The notes beneath the pieces are model-generated. The model saw nothing but the letters and a program-made list of their open reading frames with translations, was not told the DNA's origin and ran no database searches. The position numbers and the translations under genes are program-made. From JAUIAI01 sp049680625 (GTDB taxonomy: Bacteria; Pseudomonadota; Gammaproteobacteria; Burkholderiales; Burkholderiaceae_E), in contig JBAUID010000137.1 in NCBI GenBank assembly GCA_049680625.1, positions 1 through 33,457 on the forward strand: 33,457 nt of DNA, in the 5' to 3' direction. Shown here one piece after another: positions 15,517-24,504 of this stretch. Positions within the stretch are counted from its first letter, which is position 1, and each line of letters begins with the position of its first letter.

Positions 15517-16907
15517 TGAATACCCTGGCGCAAAACAAGCAATTGTCCGGCCTTACCAAGGTTACCGAGATTACCGAATCGGCTTTTGGAGAGCTCGCGG
15601 ATGCAATATGCACGCCATCGGACAAACTGCACCGCACAATGCTTTCAGTTCAAGCAGAAGCGTCTGACTTTATTCGTTTCAATCACAATCAGGTTCGGCA
15701 GGCGACCCGGGTTAATCAATACCAGGCGACACTGTCTTTAGTTAATGAGGGGCGACGCATCAGCAGCACAGTCTCGCTTGGGCCGGACACCAAAGCCAAT
15801 ATCACCCGTTTGAAACAAGAACATCAAGCCCTGGCAAAAGATCTCGCCCACGTACCCGAAGACCCGCATCTACTGCTTCCTAACGAGATTCGCAGCACCC
15901 GTCGGGTGGACCCCCCACTAGCCGCCACTTCGATTGCCGATGTCATAGCCAGCATCATTGACGTGGCACAAGGCACTGACATGGTTGGCTTTTACGCTGG
16001 TGGTCCGGCCATTGTCGGATTTGCAGATAGTCGCGGACAACGCAACTGGCATCAGGTTCACAACTTTCATTTCGACTGGAGCCTGTACCTGGATGTCGCC
16101 GGCGCCACCGATCGCGCCATCAAGTCGACCTATGCCGGACAACAATGGGACATCACAGAACTAGGCGTTCGGATGGCCAGCGCCCGGCACCAGCTTGGTC
16201 CTTTGGCACAACCGGCACGCACGATTAAGCCCGGAAAATATCGGGCTTACATCTCCCCGGCCGCCACAACTGAATTACTTGGTGGACTCGCGTGGAGCGG
16301 CTTTTCGCGCAAAGAACGCAACACCGGGACCAGTTCACTTTGCCGACTTGCCGACGGTAGTGAATCCATGCATCCATCAGTACTCATGGCCGAGGCCACG
16401 GGTGACGGCATCGCGCCAGGTTTTAATAACACGGGGTTTATCCGGCCAGATAATGTCAATCTGGTTAAAAACGGTCAGGCGGCCGATTGCCTGGTCTCGC
16501 CACGGTCAGCGGCAGAGTTTGGCGACACAGCGAACAGTGACGACAATGAAAGCCCACATTCACTGTCTTTGGCCGGCGGCAATCTGAATGCCAACCAGAT
16601 TCTGGCTGAACTTGGCACGGGGATTTGGATCAGCAATCTGTGGTACCTGAATTATTCGGACCGCCCAAACTGCCGTATGACGGGTATGACCCGGTTTGCC
16701 AGCTTTTGGGTGCAAGACGGAGTATTAGTCGCGCCAATTACACCAATGCGGTTTGACGACTCAGCAATACGATTATTTGGCAGCGGGCTGCTTGGGTTGA
16801 CCAATCAGCCCGAATTTATGCCCGACCCCAGTACCTGGGGAGCTCGCCACCTCAGCTCGTTTACCGCACCCGGAATGCTGGTTAACGATATGAACTTTAC
16901 GCTTTAG
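15516..16907 (+). CDS. TldE/PmbA-like partner subunit (non-catalytic)
   Basis: 463 aa. The fold and C-terminal block (SNLWYLNYSDRPNCRMTGMT, about 375-394, then RFASFWVQDGVLVAPI) match PmbA/TldE, and there is no HExxxH motif, as expected for the inactive half of the heterodimer. Translation starts at ATG 15516 within the TldD-like stop (TAATG, 1-nt overlap), which gives coupled synthesis of the two subunits. No small precursor-peptide gene is visible within 1 kb on either side, so the substrate is open. It is convergent with the carboxymuconolactone-decarboxylase-family gene, with a 49-nt gap. Confidence 0.87.
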   Translation: MNTLAQNKQLSGLTKVTEITESAFGELADAICTPSDKLHRTMLSVQAEASDFIRFNHNQVRQATRVNQYQATLSLVNEGRRISSTVSLGPDTKANITRLKQEHQALAKDLAHVPEDPHLLLPNEIRSTRRVDPPLAATSIADVIASIIDVAQGTDMVGFYAGGPAIVGFADSRGQRNWHQVHNFHFDWSLYLDVAGATDRAIKSTYAGQQWDITELGVRMASARHQLGPLAQPARTIKPGKYRAYISPAATTELLGGLAWSGFSRKERNTGTSSLCRLADGSESMHPSVLMAEATGDGIAPGFNNTGFIRPDNVNLVKNGQAADCLVSPRSAAEFGDTANSDDNESPHSLSLAGGNLNANQILAELGTGIWISNLWYLNYSDRPNCRMTGMTRFASFWVQDGVLVAPITPMRFDDSAIRLFGSGLLGLTNQPEFMPDPSTWGARHLSSFTAPGMLVNDMNFTL

Positions 16908-16924
16908 CGACGTGGCGGCCCATT

Positions 16925-16952
16925 GCGTCAGAATCAACGCTAGTGCTGATGC
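16925..16952. terminator. Weak candidate hairpin between convergent genes
   Basis: GCGTCAG (16925-16931) pairs with CTGATGC (16946-16952) with one G-T pair and a 14-nt loop, in the middle of the 49-nt convergent gap between the TldE-like and the CMD-family gene. It lacks a T-run on either side, so a bidirectional terminator is only suggested. Confidence 0.25.
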
Positions 16953-16956
16953 CAGA

Positions 16957-17337
16957 CTACATCAGTCCTTCTTCAGTCAACACCTTACGCGCCACCCGGA
17001 AACACTCCAATGACTGGGGTACGCCACAGTAAATTGCAATGACGTGAATAATCGCGCGAATTTCTTCTTTGCTGACCCCGTTGGTAATGGCGCCGCGGCA
17101 ATGTAATTCCCACTCATGCATTTTTCCAAGTGCACCAATCATTGCCAGGTTCATCATCGAACGGGTTTTCACGTCGATGGTTTCGTCACCCCAGCCAAAA
17201 CCCCAGGCCCAGGTTGTCATTGCTTCTTGAAACGGCCGGGTAAAGTCGTCAGCCGCGGCAAGGTTTTTCTCGACATACTCCGCACCCAAGGTGGCTTTTC
17301 GCTTTGCCATCCCTTTTTCAAATAAATTGTCGTCCAT
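16957..17337 (-). CDS. Carboxymuconolactone decarboxylase (CMD) family protein, PcaC-like
   Basis: 126 aa, about the length of stand-alone PcaC. The helical CMD core shows HEWELHCRGAITNGVSKEE (74-92) and AIYCGVPQSLE (101-111), matching the PcaC pattern H-x-x-EL-x-x-H-x-RGA-x-x-NG and YxGVP. It has no CxxC motif, so it is not an AhpD-type peroxidase partner. PcaC decarboxylates 4-carboxymuconolactone in the protocatechuate branch of the beta-ketoadipate pathway, but many homologues act elsewhere and no other pca gene is nearby. The start ATG at 17337 has a strong AAGGAG. The 97 nt upstream are notably AT-rich. Confidence 0.85.
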   Translation of the reverse strand: MDDNLFEKGMAKRKATLGAEYVEKNLAAADDFTRPFQEAMTTWAWGFGWGDETIDVKTRSMMNLAMIGALGKMHEWELHCRGAITNGVSKEEIRAIIHVIAIYCGVPQSLECFRVARKVLTEEGLM

Positions 17338-17434
17338 TGCATTCTCCTTGTTGGTTGGTCTATTGGTAATTAGAGTTTAGGAAATTTGTATTTACTTAAT
17401 TCGTTTGAAGATCTTTCTAAATTAAATTTGATTC

Positions 17435-18307
17435 CTAACCATTCTTTTTCACTGTGAATTGATGAATTCGACTGAAGTCGGAGTCACCACCCAGAGTCTG
17501 CTCGCAATCTCTCCAGATAGATTCAATGACTTGTCCGACTGTATCGGGGGTTTTCACACCGCGGACATGCTGCATGAATAACCCAACGTCTTTGGCCATC
17601 AAGCCCGTGGTAAACCCTGCATCATAGGTACCAGGCAATACCCGCTTCATATATTTATCTTTAGTCGCCATATTCTGTCCGGAAGACACATTAACCACAT
17701 CAAGAATGGTTTTCATGTCTAAACCTTGAGACTCACCGAAATGAATCGCCTCAGAGGTAGCGGCCATTGCCGTCGCTGACAAAAAGTTATTCAGCAATTT
17801 CAGGGCCTGGCCATGGCCGGCTTCATCACCCACATGAAAGGCGTTACCGGTAAAACTATCGATAACCGATTTATGTTGATTGAAAGCATCCTTGGAACCA
17901 CCCCACATCAGCGCAATCGTGGCCCCAATGGCGCCGCCCCGTCCACCGCTAACCGGTGCGTCAGCATAGTCAATGCCCGCCTTGGCAAGCAACGCATGGG
18001 CTTGTCGCGCGCAAGTTGGCCCTACAGTGGATAAATCAATAATCAGTTGGGTTGCCGGTGACGAAGCTGCGGCGATCTGTTCGCAGACCGATAATGAGAT
18101 TTTGCCGTCAGGCAATGACAAAAACACAGTCTGAGCAATGCCAGCCAGATCCTCGACCGAGTCAACAGCACGCGCACCATCTGGCAGGCGGCCCTGCGTG
18201 CCGGCTTTGTCGTAGCAATACAAACTGACCCCACCTGCCGCGATGTTCGCCGCCATTGGCCCACCCATCTGGCCCAGGCCTATGAATCCGTAAATATGTT
18301 TAGTCAT
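17435..18307 (-). CDS. NAD(P)-dependent beta-hydroxyacid dehydrogenase (3-hydroxyisobutyrate dehydrogenase family)
   Basis: 290 aa. The Rossmann GLGQMG (10-15), substrate-binding DAPVSGGRGGA (116-126) and catalytic Lys170 in GHGQALKLLNN are conserved. The family oxidises 3-hydroxyisobutyrate, tartronate semialdehyde, 6-phosphogluconate or related beta-hydroxyacids. The exact substrate cannot be fixed from sequence. The start ATG at 18307 has GGAGAGAAGATT upstream. It lies between the CMD-family gene (97 nt) and the deacetylase (90 nt) on the same strand, so these three may form a catabolic unit divergent from the TRAP transporter. Confidence 0.9.
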   Translation of the reverse strand: MTKHIYGFIGLGQMGGPMAANIAAGGVSLYCYDKAGTQGRLPDGARAVDSVEDLAGIAQTVFLSLPDGKISLSVCEQIAAASSPATQLIIDLSTVGPTCARQAHALLAKAGIDYADAPVSGGRGGAIGATIALMWGGSKDAFNQHKSVIDSFTGNAFHVGDEAGHGQALKLLNNFLSATAMAATSEAIHFGESQGLDMKTILDVVNVSSGQNMATKDKYMKRVLPGTYDAGFTTGLMAKDVGLFMQHVRGVKTPDTVGQVIESIWRDCEQTLGGDSDFSRIHQFTVKKNG

Positions 18308-18365
18308 AATCTTCTCTCCGAGGCAATGTTATTTTCTTAAGTAAACCCGTGACGCACGCGAACCA

Positions 18366-18381
18366 GCTGCTCACGAGCAGC
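18366..18381 (-). terminator. GC-rich hairpin just downstream of the deacetylase gene
   Basis: GCTGCTC-AC-GAGCAGC is a perfect 7-bp inverted repeat with a 2-nt centre, 16 nt past the deacetylase stop codon. As RNA it needs a slightly larger loop, leaving six pairs. There is no U-run, so it may attenuate transcription or protect a 3' end; it could also be a protein-binding dyad. Confidence 0.3.
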
Positions 18382-18397
18382 GGCTAGCCCGTCATTG

Positions 18398-19507
18398 TTA
18401 ATTCGCAAAAAACTCTGCCATTTCATCAATTAACTGCCGATGAAACTGCTGAACGCGGGCATTCGATTGCTGAGCGTCAAGGCGTGCACCTAGTGGATCA
18501 GCCGCCTCAATCGTGGAACCCGACATTTCTGCCAGCACGGCGTGACCGCAAAACGGCACGTGCAATTCAGAATACCCACCTTCGTGCGCCATCACCAAAC
18601 GCCCTTCACAAACAGAGGTGGCCAGCGCCATAGTTCGGCGGGTCAGTTGACGGAAGGTATCCGCAGACGCGAGTGTGCGTGACAACGGGTCAACCCCCGA
18701 TGCGTCAAATCCGCAGGCAACCACAATCAGATCCGGCTTGTAAGCGCTGATCGCCGGCTCGATCAGGCGATCAAACGCGTACAGGTAAGCATCATGGCCT
18801 GCGCCGGGTGGCAGCGGAATATTCATGTTGTAACCCTGCCCGGCGCCATTGCCACGATAGTCAACATCCCCCCCGGTCAGTGGGAAATTATGCTCCTGGT
18901 GTATTGACACGGTCATTACATCGGGGCGTTCTATAAAAATACCTTCTGTGCCATTACCGTGATGAACGTCCCAGTCGATTACGGCAACTTTGGCCAGTTG
19001 CTTGTCGGCAAACGCCGCTTCCAGCGCAATCGCAATATTGGCCATCAGGCAAAAACCCATCGGATTGTCTGGCAGACAATGATGGCCAGGTGGGCGGCTC
19101 AACGCATAGGCATTTTGCAGCTGACCGCCCAATACTTCGCTAACCGCACGTTTGACCAAACCCGCAGACAGGGCGGCTATTTCGTAACTTCCGGTTCCGA
19201 ACGGTGTACGTAACCCGAGCTCGCCACCACCGGCATCACTAAGAGATTTAAACGCTTCAAGGTAACTGGCCGGATGAATACGTCGCAAGTCTTGTTCAGT
19301 GGCGGCCGGGGCAGAGCCAAAGTCGACGGTGGCAAGCAAGCCGGTCATGCGCATCAGGTTAACCAGGCGACGCTTGGTTTCCGGGCTTTCAGGCAATCCA
19401 CCAGCCGCAAGCGGCTGCACGTGGCCGCCAACGGGTGACACCAGCGCATAGTTACCGCCGCTGTGCCAAAGGCACAACTCATCCCATAAAAAGCCGGTCT
19501 GACGCAT
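18398..19507 (-). CDS. Class II HDAC / acetylpolyamine amidohydrolase-like deacetylase
   Basis: 369 aa from the ATG at 19507, chosen because AAGGAGATGAA lies directly upstream. The frame is open 21 codons further. The arginase/deacetylase fold has catalytic RPPGHH (138-143; His142-His143), the zinc ligands in IDWDVHHGNGT (177-187; Asp180, His182) and CGFDAS (265-270; Asp268), and the transition-state tyrosine in EGGY (309-312). The N-terminus TGFLWDELCLWH is typical of bacterial 'class II histone deacetylase' proteins. Bacterial members remove acetyl groups from polyamines or other amines. A polyamine-type ABC transporter lies 7 kb downstream and a TAXI TRAP system is divergent. The substrate is inferred, not shown. 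Confidence 0.88.
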   Translation of the reverse strand: MRQTGFLWDELCLWHSGGNYALVSPVGGHVQPLAAGGLPESPETKRRLVNLMRMTGLLATVDFGSAPAATEQDLRRIHPASYLEAFKSLSDAGGGELGLRTPFGTGSYEIAALSAGLVKRAVSEVLGGQLQNAYALSRPPGHHCLPDNPMGFCLMANIAIALEAAFADKQLAKVAVIDWDVHHGNGTEGIFIERPDVMTVSIHQEHNFPLTGGDVDYRGNGAGQGYNMNIPLPPGAGHDAYLYAFDRLIEPAISAYKPDLIVVACGFDASGVDPLSRTLASADTFRQLTRRTMALATSVCEGRLVMAHEGGYSELHVPFCGHAVLAEMSGSTIEAADPLGARLDAQQSNARVQQFHRQLIDEMAEFFAN

Positions 19508-19692
19508 TTCATCTCCTTGATTTAAAGACTTGTCCAGAGCCCGCGCATGATTCGTCCCAGAATCAGGCATTCGTCGTCTGTTTTCACGGCTAACATGCTA
19601 ACCTGCCGCGGTTCACCGGCGAAGTGTTATCGGATCAGAAAGCCCGACAATCATTAATGCGAAGTCAATCAACAGATACCAAAGGAGACAAC

Positions 19693-20712
19693 ATGAACAG
19701 CTTGGGACACTACCTGGCTATGGCCTCTATAACCGTGGCATTCGCCACCCTGCCAATCACCAGTTTTGGCAAAGCCTTCTCGATGGAAGTGGCTTCAACC
19801 GGATGTACAACTGCTGTTGGTCTCCCAATGGTCAAGTATGCCAAGGGTGCAGGCGTTGACATCCAGATAGCCACCGGTAAAACGCTGACCAAATCAGCAT
19901 TACTGGTTGGCCAGGGCAAACTCGATTTTTCCGCCTACGTACCCCTGCCCTACCTCTTGCTGAAACAGGGCAAAGCCATGTACCAGAAGCTGGGCGCAGA
20001 GAAAGGCGCCAAACTGGCAGGGAATTTGCGCGGCATCATGGGTTTTGAATGTGGCCAGTACACACCAATCGTATGGGCGGACAGCGGCATCACCAAGTGG
20101 GAACAATTCAAAGGCAAACGTATTTTCACTGGTCCGCCATCGGGGGCTGCGGCCAAGAACTCAGAAGACTTCATCAAAGCGATGACCGGTTTCGAGCCGA
20201 ACAAAGACTACGAAGCGATCCGCCTGGCATGGGGTGGTGGTCAACAGGCAATGCGTGATGGTCAGCTCGATGTTTACATGCGGCCCATACAAGTGCCGTC
20301 GGCCCTGGTTGAAGAATTAATTGGTATTCGCCCGGTCCGCTTTCTCGGGATAACCCCAGAGGCAGAAAAGTCACCGACTATGCAGCAATACATGAAGGCA
20401 GTCGGCCGCTTTCCAAGCGCGATTAAGCCACAGGAGTTGTACGGGCCGAAGGTACACAGCGAGCCCAGTATCAAGCTCCCTGGTTTTGCCCTCGATATGA
20501 TTGCCGGTGTGCATGTTCCCGAAGATGTCGTTTACAAGGTCACCAAGGCCTACTGGGAAAAGCTCGACGAGATCCACAAATCAGATCCGACCCTGCGTGG
20601 CATAACCAGGGAAACCGCCTTCCTGGGGCTGAACGTGCCGCTCCACGATGGCGCTTTAAAGTACTACAAGGAAGCCGGCTTCAAAATACCGGATCGACTG
20701 ATCATCAAGTAG
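19693..20712 (+). CDS. TAXI-family TRAP transporter solute-binding protein
   Basis: 339 aa from the ATG at 19693, which has AAAGGAGACAAC upstream. The open frame extends 23 codons further but without a start signal. A signal peptide is visible at 1-28 (hydrophobic ASITVAFATLPI, cleavage probably after FGKA). The mature protein follows the TAXI pattern: STGCTTAVGLPMVKYAKGAG, GKLDFSAYVP, and FKGKRIFTGPPSGAAA. TAXI receptors bind organic anions such as glutamate or dicarboxylates in the periplasm and deliver them to a TRAP permease driven by Na+ or H+. The fused permease gene follows 57 nt downstream. It is divergent from the deacetylase, with 185 nt between the two starts. Confidence 0.92.
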   Translation: MNSLGHYLAMASITVAFATLPITSFGKAFSMEVASTGCTTAVGLPMVKYAKGAGVDIQIATGKTLTKSALLVGQGKLDFSAYVPLPYLLLKQGKAMYQKLGAEKGAKLAGNLRGIMGFECGQYTPIVWADSGITKWEQFKGKRIFTGPPSGAAAKNSEDFIKAMTGFEPNKDYEAIRLAWGGGQQAMRDGQLDVYMRPIQVPSALVEELIGIRPVRFLGITPEAEKSPTMQQYMKAVGRFPSAIKPQELYGPKVHSEPSIKLPGFALDMIAGVHVPEDVVYKVTKAYWEKLDEIHKSDPTLRGITRETAFLGLNVPLHDGALKYYKEAGFKIPDRLIIK

Positions 20713-20769
20713 GCCTCTCGGTTATTCAGGAAAAATCTATCCAGGCAATCTAACCAAGAGGCGCGGGAC

Positions 20770-22737
20770 GTGGCCAATTTTTCACCGACCAACTCAAACG
20801 ACGGCGCAACGAATACCAGTCGCATGGTCGCTCTTGTTGTCGCCTTTGCCATGGCGGTCACTGCCATGGCGAACGCGACACCCAGTGTCTGGATCATTCC
20901 AAAATTTGGGCCACTGCAGGCTGAGTATTTGCGAGCTGGCATGTTCATCGGGGCTGTCCTCGTGGTCTTGCTGACCACGGGGTTTACGGTTTGGTCCAGG
21001 CAAAACAAAAGCAGCCCCGGCATTCTCGCACTTACGCTTGCACTTGACCTGATATTGCTGGCTTTATCACTCTGGGTTGCTTACGAGTTTGCCACGGTCA
21101 ATATCGAAATCCAGGAAGGCTTGTTTTTCTTTGACGCATACCACGGCTGGGTCAGCCTGATTGCGATCGCCATTGTTACCATCTTGTGCTGGAAGGTCTG
21201 GGGTTTGCCCCTGGCCGGCTTTTGTATCGTCGCAACCTTGTATTATTTCACCGGTCAGCATTGGCCGGGAATGCTGAATATTATTCCGCGCTCGTTTACC
21301 GATGCCTTGCCCGAAGACATGTTGTTCAACCTGGGCAACGGCATGTTTGGCTTTATTTTCGAAACGGTTATTTATACTGTTTTTCCGTTCATTATTTTCG
21401 GCGCCCTGCTCGAAGTCACCGGTATCGGCAACTCACTGATCCGGCTCGCTTTTCGCCTGACCCGCAAAACCCGGGGCGGGCCGGCACACGCTGCGGTGCT
21501 GGCATCCAGCTTGTTTGGCACGATGTCCGGTGCGCCGGTCGCTAACGTTGTTGGTACCGGGGTGATGACAATCCCGATGATAAAACGCCGGGGTTTCACC
21601 CCTCAATTTGCCGGTGGCATTGAAGCAACAGCGTCAACCGGAGGCCAAATCGTGCCGCCAATTATGGGGGCCGCGGCACTAGTCATGGCGGACCAGCTAA
21701 AGATCTCATACCTTGTTGTTATTACGGCAGCCCTGCTGCCCGCCTTGTTTTACTACCTCAGCTTGTTTTTCACGGTCACATTTGAATCCAGACGGTTGAA
21801 TATTCAAATTGGTGGCGACAAAATTGATGACAAGATCACCGCCGGCGATGCCGTCAACCTGACCGTATTGCTTGGTGCCATCTCCGTCCTTGTAGGCACC
21901 TTGTTTTATGGTCTGTCGGCAGCAGCAGCCGGCGTCTTTGCGACCGCCTATATGTTGGTAGCCGGCTTCTTTATCAAGACTGTCAGAAGTGATCCCAGCC
22001 TACTCTTACTGGGTTTTTCCAAAGGCGGCGTACAGTTTGCCCGTCTCACTCTGGCGATTGCGGTTGTTGGCGTTGTACTGGGTGTGCTGGCAGGCACCGG
22101 ACTGCCAGTGAAGCTGGCCATTATTGTTGATGCTGCAATGGGTAAATCACTGCTGCTGGCCCTGGTCTTAACCGGGCTCACCGCCCTGGTTTTTGGCATG
22201 GGTATGCCAACCCTTCCCGCCTATCTCACCATCATTCTGATTCTCGGCCCAACCCTGTTAAACCTCGGCCTGTCCTTACTCGTCGCCCATATGTTCGTTT
22301 TTTATTTCGGCGTCGCCTCGGCGATTACCCCGCCGGTTGCAATTGCCGCCTATGCCGCTGCCTCGATCGCCGGCGCAAAGGCGATGGCAACAGCGCTCAC
22401 TGCGTTTCGCATCGGACTGGCAATGTTCATCGTCCCGTTCGCCTTTGCGTTTAACCCCGAACTGCTTCTCGTTGAAGAAGCAGGTGGTTTTGAGTGGGCC
22501 GATCTGCTGTCAATTTGCCTGCGGCTTGTACTGGCGCTGTGGCTACTCACAAGCGCTTTCAGCCGCTTTGATGCGACCCGCATCGGCGCCCCCGAGATGT
22601 TGCTGCGCCTGGCCCTGGCCGGCTTGCTATTGGTTTTGGCGCCGCTTGTTCACTGGTGCGCGTTTGCGATCGGGGTTGGTCTGATCGTGCTGAACCGGAT
22701 CAAGGCCGGTCGTGCGACATCGGTGATGGCAGGCTAG
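20770..22737 (+). CDS. TRAP transporter permease, fused small and large subunits (TAXI type)
   Basis: 655 aa with many membrane helices. The N-terminal part (to about 130) replaces the separate DctQ subunit and the remainder is the DctM-like large subunit. Signature segments are SASLFGTMSGAPVANVVGTG-like (ASSLFGTMSGAPVANVVGTG, about 245-264), GGQIVPPIMGAAA (about 291-303) and GMGMPTLPAYL (about 475-485). The start is a GTG at 20770 with GAGGCGCGGGAC in front. Receptor and permease form one operon. The stop codon overlaps the convergent GST gene: both stops sit in one CTAG palindrome (22734-22737). Confidence 0.95.
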   Translation: MANFSPTNSNDGATNTSRMVALVVAFAMAVTAMANATPSVWIIPKFGPLQAEYLRAGMFIGAVLVVLLTTGFTVWSRQNKSSPGILALTLALDLILLALSLWVAYEFATVNIEIQEGLFFFDAYHGWVSLIAIAIVTILCWKVWGLPLAGFCIVATLYYFTGQHWPGMLNIIPRSFTDALPEDMLFNLGNGMFGFIFETVIYTVFPFIIFGALLEVTGIGNSLIRLAFRLTRKTRGGPAHAAVLASSLFGTMSGAPVANVVGTGVMTIPMIKRRGFTPQFAGGIEATASTGGQIVPPIMGAAALVMADQLKISYLVVITAALLPALFYYLSLFFTVTFESRRLNIQIGGDKIDDKITAGDAVNLTVLLGAISVLVGTLFYGLSAAAAGVFATAYMLVAGFFIKTVRSDPSLLLLGFSKGGVQFARLTLAIAVVGVVLGVLAGTGLPVKLAIIVDAAMGKSLLLALVLTGLTALVFGMGMPTLPAYLTIILILGPTLLNLGLSLLVAHMFVFYFGVASAITPPVAIAAYAAASIAGAKAMATALTAFRIGLAMFIVPFAFAFNPELLLVEEAGGFEWADLLSICLRLVLALWLLTSAFSRFDATRIGAPEMLLRLALAGLLLVLAPLVHWCAFAIGVGLIVLNRIKAGRATSVMAG

Positions 22738-23597
22738 TAGCCCGTTACCTGGACAAGGCTTTCCCCGGCGAGCTGCTGACGCGCATGGTTCTGAGCAATG
22801 GCTTTGGCCAGGGCCGGCGGCGGCTGGACCTCGCGCGCAAAGTCGTCACGCGCATTCAAGCCGGCAAACCAGGTACCCACGGCCGGATGCAGGCGTTCCA
22901 CGGGGTAACCACAGGTTGCCAGCCGATTTACGTAGACATACCAGGCAATATCCAGCACGCTCAACTGCTCACCGAGCAAATAGGCGCTCACGTCCAGCCG
23001 GTTATTCAGATCGGTCAACGCAACGCGGAACTTTGTAACCGACTGCCGAACCGCATCGTCGGTAATCCCGTCCCGGGCAACGGTTTCCCAAAAATCAATT
23101 TCAACCGGGCGCTGGCTATCTGCGTGACCCTGAATCTGACCGGAACCGCCCGTCCGATAATTACTCAGCGCCTGGGCTGACTTTGGAGCCGCCGCGCGCT
23201 GCTGGGTGTAGCGAAATGTCAGGGTCCGCAAATCCATGTGTAAATCATCTTCGTGGCGCAGCATCACATTAACCGTCGGCACCTGGTGGGCGGGAATCAG
23301 CTGCGGACTCGGAAACGCCTGCTCCAGTGCCACCAGAATATCGTTACTTTCGATATGCACATCCCCGTTCATTACAAGAACCGGTAGCAGGCCGCGCGGG
23401 TTAATGCCAAGAAACCATGGGGAGTAGTTCTCGTTCTCAGCCAAGCTGACCTCGTGCGACTCCCAGGCCACCCCTTTAAGGTTTAGGTAGATACGCGTCT
23501 TTTGTGAACAAGACGAACCCCGAAAGTGCAGCAGATGCACGCCTTGCCACTGCAATACCTCACGGGTTAAGACATCAGATTCTGCAAGTTGGACCAT
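22734..23597 (-). CDS. Glutathione S-transferase-fold protein
   Basis: 287 aa, longer than a usual GST (about 210-230). The thioredoxin-like N-domain starts at about residue 20 with HLLHFRGSSCSQKTRIYLNL (Cys30 in the catalytic position), then cis-Pro NPRGLLPVLV and the glutathione-contact IESNDI. The helical C-domain carries a roughly 50-residue insertion (about 130-180) and ends with YLLGEQLSVLDIAWYVYVNRL. The cysteine active site suggests an omega/beta-like class doing thiol transfer or reduction. The start ATG at 23597 has CAGGA upstream. It is convergent with the TRAP permease (4-nt overlap) and divergent from the TauE-like exporter across 56 nt. Confidence 0.87.
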   Translation of the reverse strand: MVQLAESDVLTREVLQWQGVHLLHFRGSSCSQKTRIYLNLKGVAWESHEVSLAENENYSPWFLGINPRGLLPVLVMNGDVHIESNDILVALEQAFPSPQLIPAHQVPTVNVMLRHEDDLHMDLRTLTFRYTQQRAAAPKSAQALSNYRTGGSGQIQGHADSQRPVEIDFWETVARDGITDDAVRQSVTKFRVALTDLNNRLDVSAYLLGEQLSVLDIAWYVYVNRLATCGYPVERLHPAVGTWFAGLNARDDFAREVQPPPALAKAIAQNHARQQLAGESLVQVTGY

Positions 23598-23653
23598 CGA
23601 ATTATCCTGACCGGGTTAACATCGTTATTTTACCGGCATCGATACCAGCCTCG

Positions 23654-24388
23654 ATGCATGGCGGCGACGTGGAAATAACCTACATTCTGTTTGTTCTGCT
23701 CGGATTTTTTGCGTCGATTATTGCGGCCGTATTTGGCTTTGGATCGGCGATGGTGATGCTGGCCATCGGACCGTATCTTTTACCGGCTGAACAAGCCGTT
23801 GCCCTGGCGGCTGTTTTATTCGGGGTTTCTACCCTCACAAAAACACTCTTGTTTCGCCACCAGCTCGACTGGCGGGTGGTTGGCATTATGGCCGTCGCCA
23901 GTATGCCTTTTGCTTATCTTGGGGGCACATTCTTGCCGCAGTTACCACCGGGGCTTTTACATCGACTTCTGGGGCTCATGATTTTATTCTACCTGGCGAC
24001 CAGGCACTTCGATTTCCTGCCGCGGTTTAAGCTGGGGACCAAAGGGCTGATTGCCGGTGCAGCGGCTTACGGCTTTACTTCGGGTTTAATTGGTAGCGGT
24101 AACGTTATCAAAGTGGTGATGTTTCGCGAAATGAATATCAGCCGCGAAGCCTTTGTAGGTGCGATGGCGGCAACGTCTGTACTGGCCAGTGGTGCAAAAA
24201 CGCTGGCCTACTATCAGGCCGGGTTGCTAGACCATAATCTCGCGTGGCCTATTGCCGGATTGGCCACGGCCGCGATTGTTGCCGCCTTGCTGGGACGTTC
24301 TGTTCTGAAAACAGTCAGTAACCAGATGTTCGACCAGGGCGTGCAGCTTGTGCTGGCAGTTGCCGCAATCGGTCTGCTGGTCAAATAG
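23654..24388 (+). CDS. TauE/SafE-family sulfite/organosulfonate exporter-like membrane protein
   Basis: 244 aa from the ATG at 23654. The frame is open back to 23504, but that would overlap the divergent GST coding region, and residues before this ATG are not membrane-like. There are about seven to eight helices in two repeats. The family glycine-rich motifs are AAVFGFGSAMVMLA near the N-terminus and GFTSGLIGSGNVIKVVMF in the second half. The family moves anions such as sulfite, sulfoacetate or related compounds. No Shine-Dalgarno is evident, and GTG at 23669 is an alternative start. The shared 56-nt region with a GST gene hints at a common sulfur/thiol context. Confidence 0.85.
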   Translation: MHGGDVEITYILFVLLGFFASIIAAVFGFGSAMVMLAIGPYLLPAEQAVALAAVLFGVSTLTKTLLFRHQLDWRVVGIMAVASMPFAYLGGTFLPQLPPGLLHRLLGLMILFYLATRHFDFLPRFKLGTKGLIAGAAAYGFTSGLIGSGNVIKVVMFREMNISREAFVGAMAATSVLASGAKTLAYYQAGLLDHNLAWPIAGLATAAIVAALLGRSVLKTVSNQMFDQGVQLVLAVAAIGLLVK

Positions 24389-24504
24389 GGTTCGATCGGC
24401 AGACAGCACAGCAGCCACTTGCCGCCAGCCGGTTTCGCGGCGTAGCATCCGACAGTAAATTCGGCGTTGGCCCGATCAATCCAAACTAATCCGGAGACTC
24501 CCTT

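Noticed and set aside
16957..17337. AhpD-type alkylhydroperoxidase reading of the CMD-family protein
   Set aside because: The CxxC redox motif is absent; the PcaC-type H-x-x-EL-x-x-H pattern is present.
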